Positions 46,015 through 56,971 of a DNA stretch of 64,000 nt are shown piece after piece. The notes beneath the pieces were generated by a model that saw only the letters and a list, made by a program, of their open reading frames with translations, made no database searches and was not told the DNA's origin. The stretch is taken from positions 310,001 through 374,000 of the forward strand of contig SADC01001352.1 of NCBI GenBank assembly GCA_004194705.1, read 5' to 3'. Source of the DNA: Ditylenchus dipsaci. Taxonomy: Eukaryota; Nematoda; Chromadorea; Rhabditida; Anguinidae. The position numbers were made by a program, and so were the translations under genes. Position 1 is the first letter of the stretch; every line of letters starts with the position of its first letter.

Positions 46015-49000
46015 TCATTTTGCGCAGTCGCACCGTAAATTTAACGTGTTTTCTTCGTGTTGTTTCTGCACCCTGTCAAGTTCAATGTTTGCCCTGAAAA
46101 TTAAATTCTCTTTATAATAAAATAATACTACAAGCAAAAAATAAACTTGTTAAGTTCATGGCGCAGCGGTTGCTCTGAGTTCAGAATACTAGATACAAGG
46201 CGCTCATATTTAGCAGCATCGTCTTCCGCAGTTTTTTTTAATGATTCTTCACTCTAAAAGAGCTCTATGATAGCGTTTTACATCACGAAAAAGCAATTTT
46301 AACTCACATTTTTAAGGAGAACACAATTTTCACGCATTTTTTCGTACCTAAAATAAAATTGTACGGGTCGATTTTTCAAAGAAGCATACTCGCAAATAAC
46401 AATCAGGGTTGCGCAGTCCTCAGTTGCACGATGAATTATGATTTTTACATTTTTTACATTTTTAAAATTTTAATATTTACATTTGCTACTTTTAAAACAG
46501 ATAAACCGATCTAGTATTTAAAAAATTTGCTTTGAAGTAGGAAAATAAAATAAGTAGCCAAACTCAGACCCAACTTCACATGATTTAGCGGATTTACTGT
46601 CATAAAAGCAGGGCTCGAAAATCAAATTTTAAAAAGGAACCGAAAAAACTTCAATATTTTAAAAACGTGGTGTGTTAGGCCTTTGCCCGAACGACCCCCA
46701 ACTGTCGACCAAACTGACTGTCGACCCCCAACTGTCGACCCTCCCAACTGTCGACCCCCAACTATCGACCATCCCAACTGTCGACCCCCAACTGTCGACT
46801 CTAACCTTTGACTTTAAGTAAAACAATTTGTAAAAGTAATTTAACGGGGTCCCAACTGTCGACTGCTGCCTAATTTTACACTTCCTCAAGAATTCAAAAA
46901 TACTATAAAAACAACATGCCATCTTTATTCCAACAACAAACTGAAATAAACTGAAGAACAAGAAATAACAATTTTCACCGAATAATAACATTGGCTGGAC
47001 TATCTAAACTTCTAAGAGCGTTGTCTTCTTCCTCTGAACTTCCTTTGCCACTTTTTCCAAGGCCCTCTTCTTCATCTTGAGCTGGTTCCGACCGTACATT
47101 GTATCCCATTAAATAGCCAATCTGAAGAAGAAATTTGGCAAGTTTTTTTTTTATCAAAACCGCCATCATCAGACTGTCTATCGGCTGACTTTGTTCCTGT
47201 TAACTACTACCTTCGGTTCGGTCTTGGTCTCAGTTGATCTGTTGAAGTCAGGCAACTTATGAAATTGTGGATCTGGCTTGCATTCTTTCTTCGGTTTGCT
47301 TTGGCTGACTTTGTTCTTGTTGACTTCCCCTTTTAACAGTTTCTGAAGCATGCCTCTGATCTAAACAAAGCTGCAAAACAAAATATACCTCAAAAAATAG
47401 GTTGACTAACCCTTTGAGCTAATTGTTTGTAGCAGCAACAGCAATGATTTCAGTACATAGTCTTTCACCACTACACTTCTGCAACACCGATATGCGAAGA
47501 GCAATTGACTTTCTACAGATAGATTGTGCTCTAGCAAACACATAAATTCCTGGAAAAGAAACTAAACTAACCTGTTCAATAATCTTATGCGCACCTTTGA
47601 GACAGAGATGAATAGCCTTTTCCTGAACGGGCCACGGCTTTGTAAGACCCAGTGCACATATTTCGAAAGCTTTAAATAAGCGGGCCTGTTAGAAACTTTT
47701 GCTGCGCGAGCTTCTCGACAAAACACTAAGAAATGAATGTAGGCTTCAAAATACGGGTGCACTACGTTTCACCGTCCCTATTTTCACCGTTCACTATTTT
47801 CACCGTTCACTATTTTCACCGTCACTATTTTCACCGTTCACTAAATTCACCGTCAGCATTTTAGGACCGCTTTTAGGTCTAAATTTTTCTAAATTTCTAA
47901 AAGTTTTACTAAAGTTTGCTTTTTCCAGCTGACTCGTAAAGCATTACAGCCATTGCAGCGGTGGTAGACGACTTTGACACCATAAGATTTTATTGTCTTG
48001 CTCTTTTTGGTCACCCAAGTATCACAATGATCTGGATGACGAACACAATCGGTTACAGCCATTTTATTGCTTCCTATTCGCTGGTTGTAAGAAAAGAGTA
48101 TAGCAAGCATTTTAAAACAGGCAATAAAACGAGCTTGACCGCTACAAGTTATGTTAAATTACTTTTACAAATTGTTTTACTTAAAGTCGAAGGTTAGAGT
48201 CGACAGTTGGGGGTCGACAGTTGGGATGGTCGATAGTTGGGGTCGACAGTTGGGAGAGTCGACAGTTGGGGGTCGACAGTTGGGAGGGTCGACAGTTGGG
48301 GGTCGACAGTCAGTTTGGTCGACAGTTGGGTTTTTACCCTTTGCCCCATCGATTTCCCCATGAAAATCGATGACAGTGCTTACGCTACATGGGAGCTACC
48401 TAAGGTTAAGAAAACACAAAAAATCTATATCAACACACTCTCATAAATAACAGCAACGAAAATTAAAAAAATTTAGAACTGAAATTTTTAAAAAAATGGT
48501 ACAGTTTTTTGGATTCACTCTGCATTTGGACAAAATCAAATTTTAGACATAAAAAAGTATTGCCCATTTCCGAGCACTGCATAAAAGACATTTAGGATTA
48601 ATAGATTACACTTAACACTGTTGAATCAATTTTACGAAAAAGGTCAGCGAAACAGTGAAAATTTGAATTAGCAATTTTAGAGAATAAGGACGATAGGTGT
48701 ATTAAGTGGGTAGGGAGTAAATTACCGTTTGAAATAGGTCAGAATATGAGTTCTCCAATTCCTCAATTCATCCCGGAGGGTATCCCTCTCCTTGAGAGCA
48801 TCCAACAAAGCATCCGTGAGAAGGCTCGTCCAGCAATTCCATTTACAGGACTCAGGGGTGTTGTTGCGCTACTTGGAGTGGGTGGCACTGATTGAGACAC
48901 TGAAAATATTTTTACATTAGTTTTTAGGAAGAATCGAATAAGCCAACCATGTTCGTTTGGTTTATAACTCTTCATAAAATTTTCCGCGCTTGAAATAGTC

Positions 49001-50110
49001 TTTAACACCACATTCAATTTGATTTTGCAAAGAGCTAGTTCTTCACGATTGGTCTGTTCAGCCTGAATATCTAGTTGAATGTTGCGGGATGGTCAATTTT
49101 TTGAAGTCAAACCTCATTAATTTTAAATGACCACTCGTTTTCTTTTTTGAGTAAAGAGCCTTTGCATTCGTCGTCTCAACTCTTCCACTGGGTCATCAAG
49201 GTCTTTCATCTGTAAATGCGGAAAATAATTCAGGTTTAAATATTGCACAATACTTGTTTAATTTCTCGAAAGCTGCCTCCACTAAAAAAACAATTTCAGT
49301 CATGTATTTTATGTTGATTTATGTATCCATGGGCGTTACATGGGCACAGCAACTTCTCTGTTGTCTATTGCCGAAATAAAGCTTTATGTTATCCATAACT
49401 CTAGCAAGGCCGTATCACTACGCTTTGTGTATTATGTGACTTTAATTTTTAACAAACACTGAATAAAACACCTTTAAATAAAGTTTCTGAGAGCCTTACT
49501 GGATAAAATGAACTCAGGAAAGTGGCTTTTCCACATGTCATGATTTTCTGGACACACCCATGTATACTTATGAGCTTACAGCAACAACTTACCCTCCTTA
49601 GATGTCTGGCTTTCTACTGTTATGGTCTTTTGGCGTGTACGTGTCCGAGTTACAGTCCTAAAAAACCAATACTTTAGTCTTCTAGTGTGAAACCCTTCCA
49701 AGTAGGTTAAAAAATATGAGTCCCAAAACTCTTTTTGGGCAAACCATTTCGTGGTCGTGAAAAACTTTTTTGCCGTTAAAATGCTATTTTTGCAGTTCCG
49801 CCAATTTTTATTTTAACATCAGAAAAAACAGGGGCGGAAATAAGTTTTCATGTCAAAAGAAAGATCTAGCTTTTTTATTATTGGAAATACGACAATCTGG
49901 CAGCCTACATCATGTTCGACGAAACATTTGCGGGCTGTCCATTTTGAAGTGGAGTGGTAGGCACTACTCTAGCAGGCGCTGGAGGAAGACCATTTGCACT
50001 CTGACTAAAACGATATTTGTATCAACTAAAACTGATTTCTTTTGTCGATGATTACGTGGAATTCGTTCCAAATCTAACATATTTGTGGAACTAAGTGGTG
50101 TGCTGTCCAT
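46015..50110 (-). CDS. tac-1: TACC-family coiled-coil protein (TAC-1-like)
   Basis: TACC proteins bind XMAP215/ZYG-9-type polymerases at centrosomes and promote microtubule growth. The gene starts MDSTPLSSTNMLDLERIPRN at 50110, followed by a Pro/Thr-rich N terminus (NGLPPAPARVVPTTP, VTRTRTRQKTITVE) and then coiled coil: LDDPVEELRRRMQ, KKENEWSFKINE, LLTDALLDALKERDTLRDEL. The TACC core is YEKMRENCVLLKNSEESLKK joined to AAKYERLVSSILNSEQ and ANIELDRVQKQHEENTLNL, matching the conserved pattern of YEKM, NEExLKK and AN.E...V at the right spacing. Total is about 330 residues, near the small nematode TAC-1. At least eight exons; several one-base slips (near 50005, 49190 and 48830). The intron between FKR and YEKM (46348-48725) holds an inverted-repeat transposon. 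Stop at 46015-46017. Confidence 0.65.
46697..48330 (-). mobile_element. inverted-repeat transposon with TGTCGAC iterons in TACC intron
   Basis: Inverted arms of about 160 bases. Each starts CCCAACTGTCGACC and contains seven or so copies of CCCAACTGTCGAC, then a shared unique part (TTTGACTTTAAGTAAAACAA). The interior carries a spliced minus-strand coding region. No target duplication is evident: left flank ...GAACGACC, right flank TTTTTACCC. The superfamily is not recognised. Confidence 0.7.
46975..48062 (-). CDS. unrecognised multi-exon gene inside the TGTCGAC element
   Basis: Exons read MAVTDCVRHPDHCDTWVTKK followed by VVYHRCNGCNALRVSWKK (a Cys/His-rich N terminus), then FEICALGLTKPWPVQEKAIH and LCLKGAHKIIEQ, EFMCLLEHNLSVESQLLFAY, a charged exon (KVSQSKPKKECKPDPQF), and an acidic C terminus (RSEPAQDEEEGLGKSGKGSS) ending at 46975. 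Introns are short and standard. The middle looks helical and repeat-like, as in ARM/HEAT proteins. No transposase motif is recognised, so it is either an unknown transposase or a captured host gene. Between the first and second exons (47765-47850) is a small TTTTCACCGTTCAC tandem repeat. Confidence 0.45.
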
Positions 50111-51259
50111 CTGGCCTAGATTGACCAAATTATTACACGATTAGTAGAAATTTTTTAACGGAGGGAATTAGTATTTTATAAACATGTAAGTGAAATAGAA
50201 AAGTCGTTGAAGGATTTTGTTTGCAGACAACTGGGTATAACGTCTTTTGCTGTTTGCACTAGTTCAAGTCATGCTCAAATACGTTAAACGCGCACCAGAA
50301 ACTTCTTTTTGGGATACAATTTACTTTAAATTGATGCCTTGAGGAGCTGAGTCCCTTTCTAAATTTTTCGAATTGCGGAGTCTATCAATATTTTGCGGTA
50401 GGGCAATAAAGATTTAAGGACTAGAAAGCAATGTTTGTGAACTTTCCAGGCTAAAAATTTAGTTGACGGAACCTTAAGTAGTTTTATTTTTCAAAAATAC
50501 CTCATTGAGAGATTTTTTCCAGATTCTTGTAGAACACCCCAAAGTTATATAATTAAGTGCTACCGCTTTTTCTAAGTTCCTTGAGAAATAGGGAAGAGCG
50601 AGCCAACCAAAGTTGCTGAAATACCATGATATCATAGTTTTAGTCTGCTTTTAGATTGCCCTTCTGTATACAATTTCTTGAGTGTTCAACTTGTATGGGG
50701 TTTTAGTAGATATTATCTCTATATAGTATTTGGGACGGGATGCGTCTGTCCGTCGCCATTTTGATTTCGGAGGCCAAATAATCAGTCGAAAATAGGAAAA
50801 CGCTTTTGTCGCTGATTCTGTCGTGTTCCCCGGAATGTCAGCTTTCGTTTAAAGAAAAGATCGTCGAAAAATACGCGTTCTAAGATAGGCATATGTCTAT
50901 TTTTATGAAGGCTATAGTATTTATGACAGGGAGAGATCACGCTTTTTTTGTTTGTCAGCGCCAATTCGATTCCGGTCTCAATTTTTTGAATTGTATACGG
51001 TAGGTGTTACATAAAGGTCAAATTACGACTGTTTCTGTAAGTTCTACACGTGTAGCGCAGTGGGTTAGCTTCCCACTTTTTACGTTACAACAATTGGCGC
51101 AGTCGCAAGTTCGATCCCGCAAGGGTCCCGGACATTTAATACTAGCGTCTGCAGGCGCCTATCGGCGCCTATGCCGTTCGGGAACATTGGTAGTTCAAGC
51201 ACTATTCCTGTGGTTCGGAACATTAGTGGTTCATTTACAATAATAGTTCGGGTAGATTT

Positions 51260-51480
51260 ATCTGTTGAGTGTGTTAATGGTTAGGCTAGATCATCCACCA
51301 TACCTGTAACCCACCTACTCTACCTCGCATAACCTTGCTTATCCTCGCCTATTTTCGCCTACCTCGCGTACCCTCGCCCTAGCCTCACCTATTTTCACTT
51401 ATTTCGCCTATCCTCGCTTATCCTCGCCTACTCTTGCCTATCTTCACCTATCCTCGCCTACCTCGCCAACCCTCGCCTGT
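51260..51480. repeat. minisatellite of about 10 bases
   Basis: About 15 to 20 imperfect copies of CCTCGCCTAT/C. No gene. Upstream, 50111-51000 shows only a single-arm repeat copy. Confidence 0.7.
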
Positions 51481-51654
51481 TAAGCCTACTATAACGTACA
51501 CTGATCTGGTCCCCAAGGTGTACTTTACTTTACAGGTGTACTTTCCCAAGGTGTACTTTACAACAAAGTTTGATTGTAGAGATTACACCTTAGCACTTAA
51601 CCACCTATCTGGCTACCTATCCACCCTAAGTGGCCATTTACCCACCTACCTTGC

Positions 51655-52210
51655 AGAAAAGTGGGCTTGAACACAAAAATCCACCTTAAACCCAGGCTAA
51701 AATCCACCATCACCAAGTTTGGAGAGAAAGGAAAACTTTTTTTAGAACCACCTCTTATTATACGTGTTTGTGCTTAAAAAGAAGCCATGTTGTTCTTGAC
51801 GGTTCCGCAGAGATATTTGACATTAATTTACAAAAATGGCTGAAAAGTGAGCTTGAAAACAAAGTCCACCTTGAATCCAGGCAAAAATCCACCATCACCT
51901 ATTTGGAGGGCAAGGAAAACTTTTTTTAGAAGCAACTTCGATTATACGTGTTGTGTGCTTAAAAAGAAGCCAAGATGTTGTTCTGAGGGTTCCAGAATGA
52001 TATACGACATTTTATTGCGAAAGTTTTCAGAAAATTAGCCTCGAACCCAAACATCCACTAAAAATCCAGTCCAAAATCCACCATCACCAATTTGGAGGAC
52101 AAGGAAAAAATTTTTTTAGAAGCATTTTTAATTTCACGTATTCGTGCTTAAAAGAAAGCTAAATGTTAAACTTGAGGTTCCGGAAAAATATCAAAGATTA
52201 AATTGCAAAA
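51655..52210. repeat. tandem repeat, three units of about 187 bases
   Basis: CCACCATCACC recurs at 51704, 51889 and 52078, with the surrounding units (GGAAAACTTTTTTTAGAA, GTGCTTAAAAAGAAGCC) in the same order. Confidence 0.75.
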
Positions 52211-52467
52211 AGTAGCAAAAATCAGTCTTTAACACCACAAATTCAGAAAAAGTGTGACGGACGGAAGGATTGAAATCTACATTAATACTTAAAAGGGGAG
52301 ATGTTACATATGGGTCAAGTTACGACTATTTCTATAAGTTCTACACGGTGCGTAGACGCTTAGCGGTTGGCGGACAAATGTCCAAAAACCACTAAACGTC
52401 ACACCAAAACGCCAAGCTTTTTTTATCATTACTTTGAGGATGTTCGGATGTTTTTTTCTATCCTAAG

Positions 52468-53209
52468 TAGGTTTGTCGAGCGCTCGAAATTTTCGAGTCG
52501 AGCGCTCGATTCGATATTCGAAATTTTCGAGTCGAGCGCTCGATTCGACATTCGAAATTTTCGAGCGCTCGATTCGAAATTCGAAATTTTCAGCGGCTTC
52601 GCCGCCTCATTAATGGATTTTTTAGAAATAAATTAATCTAAACCATGGTTAATCGACCACACATGACTACTTTACCACACCAAACAAATAAGCGGCAAAA
52701 AAACTAACATTCTTTGACCATAGTTGTGCTTGATCAAACGGCGCAGATCGGAGACTCTGAGATCGTTAAGGGCACCGCTCTGGCTTTTTTCACCTCAGAA
52801 GGTCCCAATTCTTTGTTCGCTAACTTTTCCTTGGCCTTGCCGATTCCAGGTGACCCGAAAGGTGAGTTGTTGATCTACTCTTTGGCAGTCTAAGCTCTTC
52901 ACCACAAGTGAAAATAGCCTTTCCACCGACTTTCTTAAACGATTTCCAAACTTCGCTTGGCATTTTCTAAAACAAGAAAAATTGACCATTACATTCTTTT
53001 TGTGTGCTGCAAGTTCCAAACTATAACTCGAAAATGAGCGCTCAAAATTCGAAAGCATAATTCAAATTTTTTTCGAGCGCTCGAAATTCGAAAGCATAAT
53101 TCGGTTTTTTTTTCGAGCGCTCGAAATTTGAAATTTCCGTTCGAAATTCGAAATTTTTCGAACTTTCGAGCGAAAAGTTCTAAATCGAGCGCTCGATTCG
53201 ACAACCCTA
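52468..53209 (-). mobile_element. hAT-type element with GAGCGCTCGA iterons and BED finger
   Basis: Ends TAGGTTTGTCGAGCGCTCGA and TCGACAACCCTA, flanked by perfect 8-bp duplications ATCCTAAG at 52460-52467 and 53210-53217. Both sub-terminal zones are packed with CGAGCGCTCGAAATTTTCGA-type repeats. The interior carries a BED zinc finger fragment on the minus strand. Confidence 0.85.
52830..52966 (-). pseudogene. BED zinc finger fragment of a hAT transposase
   Basis: After an acceptor (TTTTAG) it reads MPSEVWKSFKKVGGKAIFTC, then CGEELRLPKSRSTTHLSGHL. The BED pattern is aromatic W/F, Cys (the partner Cys is not obvious), and a C-terminal H-L. It is the DNA-binding start of a hAT transposase whose catalytic part has been lost; TAG follows soon after. 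Confidence 0.55.
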
Positions 53210-53544
53210 ATCCTAAGCCTAAGGCCTAAGCCACGGGGTTTCAAATTCGAATTTACAAACATTTCAGTTAAAACAAAATGCCAGACATTTAAAATTGACT
53301 ATATGTTTTTAAATTCTATTTTGATTTTTTTTAAATGTTTTGATTGTTTCTAAAAATTTTTTGGTCAAGACTTTATTATCACAACATTAAAATCGAACAT
53401 TGCGGATCTTTCGCAATTTCTTATGTCTGGCAGTAAGCTTGCTTGCCGACCTCTAACCTCTTACAGACTCGCTTGAACTTATCTACACAAGCTACTTTTT
53501 TTTAACGAAGTTCATAATGTCAAAAAATGCTCGATGTGCGAGAA

Positions 53545-54870
53545 ATGGTTACTACGCGTTTGGGCCCCTCCGCATTTGGGCCCCGCATTTGGGCCTCAAT
53601 TCAAAATTTTTATATATCCTTGGTAAATCGTCGGTAAATTCATTTTATCGCGGTAAATTCATATTACGGTGATATTTGCTGTAATAAATACATCCTCAGC
53701 CTGAGGACTTCTGTTAAATTCATCCTCGAAATTTCCGGGGTTACAGGATCGTATCCTGCAGGTTGCAGACTTTTTTCTTGACTACCTATAACAGCAAAAT
53801 ATTTTTTGAAGGATAGTAAAGTTAAAGGGGCATGCCCGAGCGTTAAGGCGCGAACCAGCAGTTTTTTTTGAATTTTTTTGAATCGTCCCATTTTTCACTC
53901 GTTCTGCGTCAAATCTGATATAGATGACCTTATACTGCTTTTAAAAACTAGACAGAAAACTTAAAAATCTAACGAGAACGAATGTAAAAATTTATCGAAA
54001 AAGAAAAGAACTGCTGGTTCGCGCCTTTTCTCCCATCGGGCACGATCATGCCCCTTTAAGGGTGAGTACGAAAACCGCTGGTATCGAAACCAATCCAAAA
54101 AATCCGTACAGAAGTTCAATGATTAGGCGAAAATTTTTGAATTGGCGGGGGACAATCCAGAACGCGTGACCATGGCCCTTTAAAGGGTATGAAGGATGGG
54201 GAAACCGCTTGTATCCCCCTGAAAGGGCATACCTCTATTAAATTGTTACTCACCCACTAATAGTATGCCACTCAAAACATGATCTAAAGATGACTTGATA
54301 ATTACGAAAAAGTTATTTTATCAACGAAAACGCCAGTACCTAGTATGGTAGTCCTTCAATTGCCTGGAGGTTTCTATAACCATTTGGGAAATACATGGCC
54401 GGACTTCTCATGAAAAAGCATGCATACCTAAGTTTTTTTACGGCGTAGGCCCCAATCAACAAACTATGTTCAAATTCCATCTTTTTAGGGTATTTGGATA
54501 CCTTTTAGGATGGTTTACCTTGGTACCCAGAGAAAAATTTGAATTTTGGGTCAATTTTTTTCAAAACTGGCTTTTGGCCACCTAAGATAACCCTACTATA
54601 TAGCCCTATCTCAGTGCGATCGATTGACTCACACCACGTGTACACCTTAATTTCAACTTTTGGATGAAACTTCAAAACTTTGTTCGATCCCTTACGAACA
54701 TAAGTAATAATAGCACACGAAGTGCAGCGAAATAAAATAGACAATAAAATGTAGAGAAATTTCAATTTAGAATTAAAAAATATTGAATTTTTAAATTGGG
54801 GCCCAAATGCGGGGCCCAATTGCGGGGGCCAATTGTGGGGGCCCAAATGCGGAGGGGCCCAAATGCGTGT
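53545..54870. repeat. palindromic element with GGGCCC/GCATTTGG iterons
   Basis: Left end CGTTTGGGCCCCTCCGCATT; right end is its inverse with four CCAAATGCGG units. It contains a TTAA MITE (53822-54059), a second half-copy near 54090-54190, and a segment (54297-54465) repeated directly at 56210-56378. Confidence 0.65.
53822..54059. mobile_element. TTAA-flanked palindromic MITE
   Basis: TTAAAGGGGCATGCCCGAGC at the left; TCGGGCACGATCATGCCCCTTTAA complements it at the right. Arms also share GCGCGAACCAGCAG. Confidence 0.75.
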
Positions 54871-55057
54871 CAACGCGAGAATACGGTTTGTGTCAAAAAA
54901 GCTTGACCACCTGAAAAAAATTTGCACAAGTAGGTCCTTCCTGTTCAATTTTCGAATTCGGGACCCTAATCCTCGTGAATCTCATTTTTACATAAAATAC
55001 TGCTGCTCCATGACCTACTACCTCAGCAAAACTTTATTATCAACACAAGACAAGATA

Positions 55058-55530
55058 TTACATACAAGAGAGATTATGATTCACTATGCTTTCCTTCTGC
55101 TCTGAAACGCTTTCAGGATTCTTGGAGTCGGCGGAATTCTTCTCAACCAGGCCTGTGTTTCTCAAGTTGCTGACTGGCGCATCCTGACGCGAAACTGAGG
55201 CATCCTGTAAAGTTTCTGTAATCAACTAATAAACAATATGAAAAAGCATACGAACCTGCTGAAATGCGAAACCTAAAAGAAAAACAGATGAAAAAGCCTT
55301 GGACAGTACCAGAAAAAAACCTACCGTTTTTATTGCGACACAAATTTGAAGACGCTTTCAGATTTTTTTCATGTTCTTGATGAGCTTTCATAGCTGAACA
55401 TGAAGAGAGACTTCCGGCAAGCAATCAAACTTTTAAATGACTTACGTAAAGCACTGATTTTTCTGCAGATTTCCAGACACAGTCACACAAAAGAAGGTCG
55501 AATTTCTCGCTTTCTGATCATAGCCGATTT
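55058..55530 (-). CDS. unrecognised spliced exons in the 4.2-kb element (55446-55530, 55325-55393, 55256-55272, 55058-55204)
   Basis: Reads IGYDQKARNSTFFCVTVSGN, AMKAHQEHEKNLKASSNLCR, a 17-base micro-exon (GFAFQQ with split codon), then DASVSRQDAPVSNLRNTGLV and KNPESVSEQKESIVNHN to a stop at 55058. Borders are clean GT...AG and the last three exons join in phase; the first junction is off by one base. The first exon faintly recalls the end of a PTB-type domain, but this is not firm. It could be the 3' end of a host gene carried by the element. Confidence 0.4.
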
Positions 55531-55785
55531 CTAAAATTATTAGAAAAAAGCACAGCTACAATACAAATAATTACACACAAAATAGTAATGTAAAGCAGGA
55601 AAGTTAAAAGTCAAATCAGCAAGAAGACCACACAGTGTGGGCAAGAGATTCTTAGGCGAAGTTTCTCAATTTTATGTCTGTTTTGCATAAAATTAACATC
55701 TTCTCGACTTCGTTTAGGCTATTTCTAGAGTAAAAATTCACGCTCTTTCGATCTAGCGTATTTTTTTAATGCAAAATGAATGCAA

Positions 55786-56073
55786 TCATCAAAGTTTAAA
55801 GGGCACTTTTTGAGGCAACACAGGCATAATAAAAATCTGCTTTCGAGAAAACTTAGCATATGAACTGGAAAACTTTCCTTTGCCACTGAGATGTGACCAC
55901 TCACTCGAAAGCCCGTTAAACGAGCAATCTTTTATGTCCAAATGTTGCAGAAAAATATTAAAAAAAACCTCGGCTGCAATGTAATATTTAGAACCATCGC
56001 ATAACTGTGAAAAACAAGTAAAGTTAAGCATAATTGTTTTCGCGCCAAAATACTCTAATGTCAGAGAATTCAA
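55786..56073 (-). CDS. possible further exons of the same gene, unrecognised
   Basis: Open frame reading NSLTLEYFGAKTIMLNFTCF, then (after a possible TTTTTCACAG acceptor) LQHLDIKDCSFNGLSSEWSH and GKGKFSSSYAKFSRKQIF. It lies upstream of the exons at 55058-55530 on the same strand. Coding status is uncertain. Confidence 0.22.
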
Positions 56074-56971
56074 ATTTAGAACCCCGTGAAGCCTAAGCCT
56101 AAATCCTAAGCCTAAAGCCTAAAAAACATCTAAAAAAAGCTTGGCGTTTGGTGTGACGCGTTTTGGTGTGGTGTGAAATTTTTTTTGGTGTGACGCGTTT
56201 TGGTGTGGTGTGAATTACGAAAAGTTATTTTATCAACGAAAACGCCAGTACCTAGTATGGTAGTCCTTCAAGTGCCTGGAGGTTTCTATAACCATTTGGG
56301 AAATACATGGCTGGACTTCCTCATGAAAAAGCATGCATACCTAAGTTTTTTGCGGCGTAGGCCCAATCAACAAATCAACAAGGTGCCCAATCTTGTTGAT
56401 AAGCCTAAAGCCTAATCCTAAGCCTAAAGCCTAAAAAACATCTAAAAAAGCTTGGCGTTTTGGTGTGACGTTTAGTGGTTTTTAGGACATTTGTACCGCC
56501 AACCGCTAAACGTCCGTATGCCAACCAAATCAGTTATAGCCAGGGCTCCGAATGAAAAATTTCAAAAAAAGGACATTTGGGTAAAAAAAAGGACATTTTG
56601 ACTAGTTTTGAAGTAAAAGGGTCATTTTATCCAGTGCTTGTTGTCATTTTGAAGCGAAAAAAAGACTTTGACTAAATTTTCAAAAATAAAAAAAGATTTG
56701 GGTGCAAAAAAAGACAAATCTTTTTAAAAAGGACGATTCGGAGCCCTGGTTATAGCCATTTAAAAATGGGAGGGGACGATTCGTATTCGCAGAATTCGTA
56801 TTCGGCTTTTTTCGTATTCGGCATTCGGCGTATAACTGAAAATAGCGGATAATAACCTAATTTAGTTAGAATAACTCGTATACTAACTAAATTAGGTTTA
56901 TATCCGTCATTATCGGTTATAAGCTATTATCGTAACCCGAATACGAATTCTGCGAATACGAATCGTCCCCC

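Larger units (their letters stand above)
52355..56514. mobile_element. 4.2-kb inverted-repeat element carrying spliced exons
   Basis: Ends are inverted: left GACGCTTAGCGGTTGGCGG then ACCACTAAACGTCACACC, right the complement, with about 100 bases per arm. The arms end inward in CTAAGCCTAAAGCC patches. The interior contains nested elements (hAT 52468-53209, TTAA-type MITE 53822-54059, palindrome 53545-54870) and minus-strand coding exons at 55058-55530. Target duplication not identified. Confidence 0.6.

Noticed and set aside
54297..56378. 170-base direct repeats as LTRs of a retrotransposon
   Set aside because: No reverse transcriptase, integrase, primer-binding site or TG...CA borders between or at the repeats; the interior contains unrelated elements.
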